Source: JBQTIM01 sp052388135 (GTDB lineage: Bacteria; Elusimicrobiota; Elusimicrobia; FEN-1173). From it: a stretch of 31,542 nucleotides of DNA. The DNA lies in contig JBQTIM010000209.1 of assembly GCA_052388135.1 (NCBI GenBank), positions 1 to 31,542 of the forward strand, in the 5' to 3' direction. Shown piece after piece: positions 29,601-31,542 of the stretch; the stretch's first letter is position 1, and each line of letters starts with the position of its first letter. The notes beneath the pieces are model-generated. The model did no database searches, was not told where the DNA came from, and was given only the letters and a program-made list of their open reading frames with translations. The position numbers and the translations under genes were made by a program.

Positions 29601-30047
29601 TCAGGCCCGGACGGCCGGGCCGTTCTCGCAAGACTTGCATCGCCCGAAGACCTCGTGCCGGTGCCAAAGGGTTTTGAAGCCGGCCTCCCGGGCGATGCGC
29701 TCCTGGATGCGCTCCACCGCGGGGCTGGAGAACTCCAGCACGTCGCCGCACTGCACACAGATCATGTGGTCGTGGTGCGGGCGGCCGTGCATGGCTTCAA
29801 ACCGGCGCGTTCCGTCGGCGGAGGTGATGTGGGCGGCCAAGCCGCATTCCTCCAAGAGCTTCAGCGTGCGGAACACCGTGGCGCGCCCCAGCCGGTGGCC
29901 CCTTTGCCGCAGAGCCATGTAAATTTCCTCCGGGCTCATGTGCTTGCCCGCCTTCAGGAGGTAGGCCAGCACTTCTTCCCGCTGGGCGGTGTCCTTTAGT
30001 CCGTGCTTGTGGACGTACGCTTGAAAAACTTCGGTTTCGGTGGCCAT
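29601..30047 (-). CDS. Fur-family metalloregulator
   Basis: The 148-residue protein has a winged helix in the first 85 residues (KDTAQREEVLAYLLKAGKHMSPEEIY, GRATVFRTLKLLEECGL) and the Fur signature HHDHMICVQCGDVLEF at 91-106. Structural zinc ligands are Cys97/Cys100 and Cys137/Cys140 (CKSC). It is a dimeric repressor of the Fur/PerR/Zur group. Its proximity to feoB and the porin/apbE operon suggests iron, but PerR-type peroxide sensing cannot be excluded. It has a textbook σ70 promoter with a palindrome between -10 and ATG, suggesting autoregulation. Confidence 0.92.
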   Translation of the reverse strand: MATETEVFQAYVHKHGLKDTAQREEVLAYLLKAGKHMSPEEIYMALRQRGHRLGRATVFRTLKLLEECGLAAHITSADGTRRFEAMHGRPHHDHMICVQCGDVLEFSSPAVERIQERIAREAGFKTLWHRHEVFGRCKSCENGPAVRA

Positions 30048-30053
30048 AATGAG

Positions 30054-30099
30054 ATTAAGTCTTAATACCGATTATACGGAACGGGCCGGCGTTCGTCAA
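30054..30099 (-). promoter_or_regulatory. fur promoter with palindromic operator
   Basis: On the minus strand TTGACG (30099-30094) and TATAAT (30076-30071) are 17 bp apart. A perfect palindrome ATTAAG-T-CTTAAT (30054-30066) lies between the -10 and the ATG at 30047, suited to Fur/PerR-type autoregulation. Confidence 0.8.
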
Positions 30100-30196
30100 G
30101 TCTTTTCTCGTTGGGACCCAGGGACTCCACGCGAATCTTTGCATGACTGTTGTGATGGCTGTATCGCAATTCTTGACGGAGTTCCAGCCATAAAAA

Positions 30197-30229
30197 GTTA
30201 CAAAAATTTTACATTTAATTAAGAATATC
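30197..30229 (+). promoter_or_regulatory. Three 11-bp direct-repeat units upstream of the second giant-type gene
   Basis: Consecutive 11-mers GTTACAAAAAT, TTTACATTTAA and TTAAGAATATC end 28 bp before the ATG. They mirror the units in front of the 3,039-residue gene in sequence, order, period and distance. An additional TTGACG at about 30163-30168 may be a -35 but lacks a good -10. Confidence 0.5.
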
Positions 30230-30257
30230 TACCGTCGGGGGTTGATAGCATGAAGCC

Positions 30258-31542
30258 ATGGCAACGGCGCCTAAAATCAGGTCCTGGAAGAAGTTTGCGG
30301 CCGGAAGTTTGGCCACGGTCTTCTTCTATTCCACCGCCGCCGCGCCCTGGGCCGAAGCCAGTTTCTGGCAGGAGCGGCGGAAGGCCGTCAAGAACGCGTC
30401 GCGCTCCCCGGACGGCTCGCTGCTGGCCCGGCTGCCCGGAACCCCGTCCTTAAAGGCCTCCTCCGCTTTCCCGCCTTCCTCCCCGGCGCTTCTGCTGCAT
30501 GGCTCACCGCTCCTCGACAGCCTGCCGGCCTCCTCCCAGCCCGGCTGGCTGAAGGCCCTCCCCCTCTCCCGGGTGGATATCCAGGAGGCGGCTCTCGCTC
30601 CCGGGTCCTCCCGATGGGTGGTCCTCATCCAGGACGTCCACGGACAGGAGGAGGCCCAGAGGAACATCGCCGAGGCCTTGTCGGAGCTTTCCGCCCTGTC
30701 CGGCAGCAAGGCCCCGCTCCTGATCGGCCTCGAAGGCGCTTCGGGCCTCCTGGATTTCGGCCCTTACCGTTCCCTGGCCGACCCGGACGTCGTGCGGGAA
30801 ACGGCGGACCATTTCTTGAGCCGCGGGCTCATAGCCGGGACCCAATACGCGGGCCTGACCATGAAACGGCCGGCGGTCTTCGTGGGTTTGGAGGACCTGG
30901 GCGTTTACGGCGCCAACATCGCCGCGTTCCAAGAAAGCCGCCCCCATCTGGCGACCCTGGAACTCCGGCTTTCGGAATGGAACCGCTCCTTGGCGGGTCT
31001 TCAGGCGGCCCACTTCTCTCCCGAACTCCTGGACTTGGACCGCCGGCGGGCCCGCTACGCCCGCAACGAGGTTCCGCTGCAAGACCACCTGGGCCGCCTG
31101 AAGGCCCTCGGCGGCATGGCCCCCTCCCGCGCCCCCCACGCGGCCCGGTTCCTCGCGGCCATGGAGATGGAAAAGTCCCTGGACTTCAAGGCGGTGGAAG
31201 CGGAGCGCGCCCTTTTCCTGGAAACGCTGGCCAAGTCTCTTTCCGAGGGAGAGCTGGCGCGGCTGGTGGACCTTTCCCTCTCCTACCGGCTGGGGAACCT
31301 CACGCCGGGAGCCTACTACCACGGCCTGCGGCGGCTCTGCCGCAGCCGGGGTCAAACCCTCTCCCGCTATCCGTCCTTCAAAAGGTACCTGGACTACATA
31401 ACCCTGGCCCACTCCATCGACCGGCGCGGGCTGTTCGGCGAAATCCTGCGGGGGGAGAAGGAGGCGGCCGAAAGGCTGTTCACCGCGCCCCGCCAGAGAG
31501 AGATCTGGTCCCTGTCCGAGGACGCCGGCCTCTTCGAAAAGA
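30258..31542 (+). CDS. N-terminal part of a second giant-type exported protein (ChaN/Tiki-like), runs off the window
   Basis: At least 428 codons are open to the window edge. The N-terminus (FAAGSLATVFFYSTAAAP, then WAEASFWQERRKAV) is nearly the same as that of the 3,039-residue protein. Shared blocks follow in the same order: VVLIQDVHGQEEAQRNIAEAL, LLIGLEGASG, GLIAGTQYAGLTMKRP, SLDFKAVEAERALFL, LSYRLGNLTPGAYY and YPSFKRYLDYI. The ATG at 30258 is chosen because it gives the matching export signal; the ribosome site is weak (gggggttgatag). An ATG at 30250 in another frame is rejected. The full length and downstream domains are not visible. Confidence 0.85.
   Translation, partial: MATAPKIRSWKKFAAGSLATVFFYSTAAAPWAEASFWQERRKAVKNASRSPDGSLLARLPGTPSLKASSAFPPSSPALLLHGSPLLDSLPASSQPGWLKALPLSRVDIQEAALAPGSSRWVVLIQDVHGQEEAQRNIAEALSELSALSGSKAPLLIGLEGASGLLDFGPYRSLADPDVVRETADHFLSRGLIAGTQYAGLTMKRPAVFVGLEDLGVYGANIAAFQESRPHLATLELRLSEWNRSLAGLQAAHFSPELLDLDRRRARYARNEVPLQDHLGRLKALGGMAPSRAPHAARFLAAMEMEKSLDFKAVEAERALFLETLAKSLSEGELARLVDLSLSYRLGNLTPGAYYHGLRRLCRSRGQTLSRYPSFKRYLDYITLAHSIDRRGLFGEILRGEKEAAERLFTAPRQREIWSLSEDAGLFEK

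Overview
The window is a GC-rich chromosomal segment from a Gram-negative bacterium. Outer-membrane barrels, an OmpA-type lipoprotein, signal peptides, σ70-type promoters and intrinsic terminators all fit this. The mix of a very large multidomain protein, many short intergenic hairpin repeats and an ApbE/FMN-binding system suggests a poorly cultured lineage such as Elusimicrobiota or Omnitrophota. That placement is an inference from style, not from a marker gene.

Layout. 1-4.7 kb holds small housekeeping genes: a polyprenol/diacylglycerol-kinase-like membrane protein, an OmpA lipoprotein, a coupled rhodanese-YgfZ pair, a DUF5335-like protein and a 43-residue microprotein. Three hairpin repeat families are interspersed. 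4.7-8.7 kb is a minus-strand group: GT4 glycosyltransferase, glycogen-debranching-type enzyme, YHS protein and BON protein. 9.0-11.8 kb is a plus-strand group of a second GT4 enzyme and two paralogous outer-membrane barrel proteins. 11.8-12.5 kb holds an extended -10 promoter followed closely by a terminator, a small hypothetical gene and tRNA-Ala(GGC). 12.7-21.8 kb is a single 3,039-codon gene for an exported or membrane-anchored mosaic protein. 21.9-30.05 kb is a metal-homeostasis region on the minus strand: fur, two tiny Cys-rich genes, a porin, an FMN-binding protein, a PepSY-like membrane protein, apbE, feoB, a RelE-type toxin-antitoxin pair and a DtxR-FeoA regulator. From 30.26 kb to the end runs the 5' part of a second giant-type gene, paralogous to the N-terminus of the 3,039-residue protein.

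How the genes may work together. ApbE is expected to attach FMN covalently to the TGAT motif of the FMN-binding protein. The PepSY-like protein and porin would place that flavoprotein in an envelope redox or metal-acquisition pathway. FeoB imports Fe(II), and Fur and the DtxR-family protein would sense metal. Dyad operators lie at the fur promoter and in front of the small Cys-rich gene that heads the porin operon.

The most unusual signals are these. (1) The two giant-type genes share both an N-terminal domain and an upstream array of three 11-bp units, starting about 30 bp before the ATG, which looks like a PhoB/OmpR-class operator. (2) Short hairpin repeats have reshaped the ends of genes: they supply a stop codon to the BON gene, a tail beyond the terminal Phe of the porin and the N-terminus of ApbE, and they probably truncate the kinase gene at the window start.
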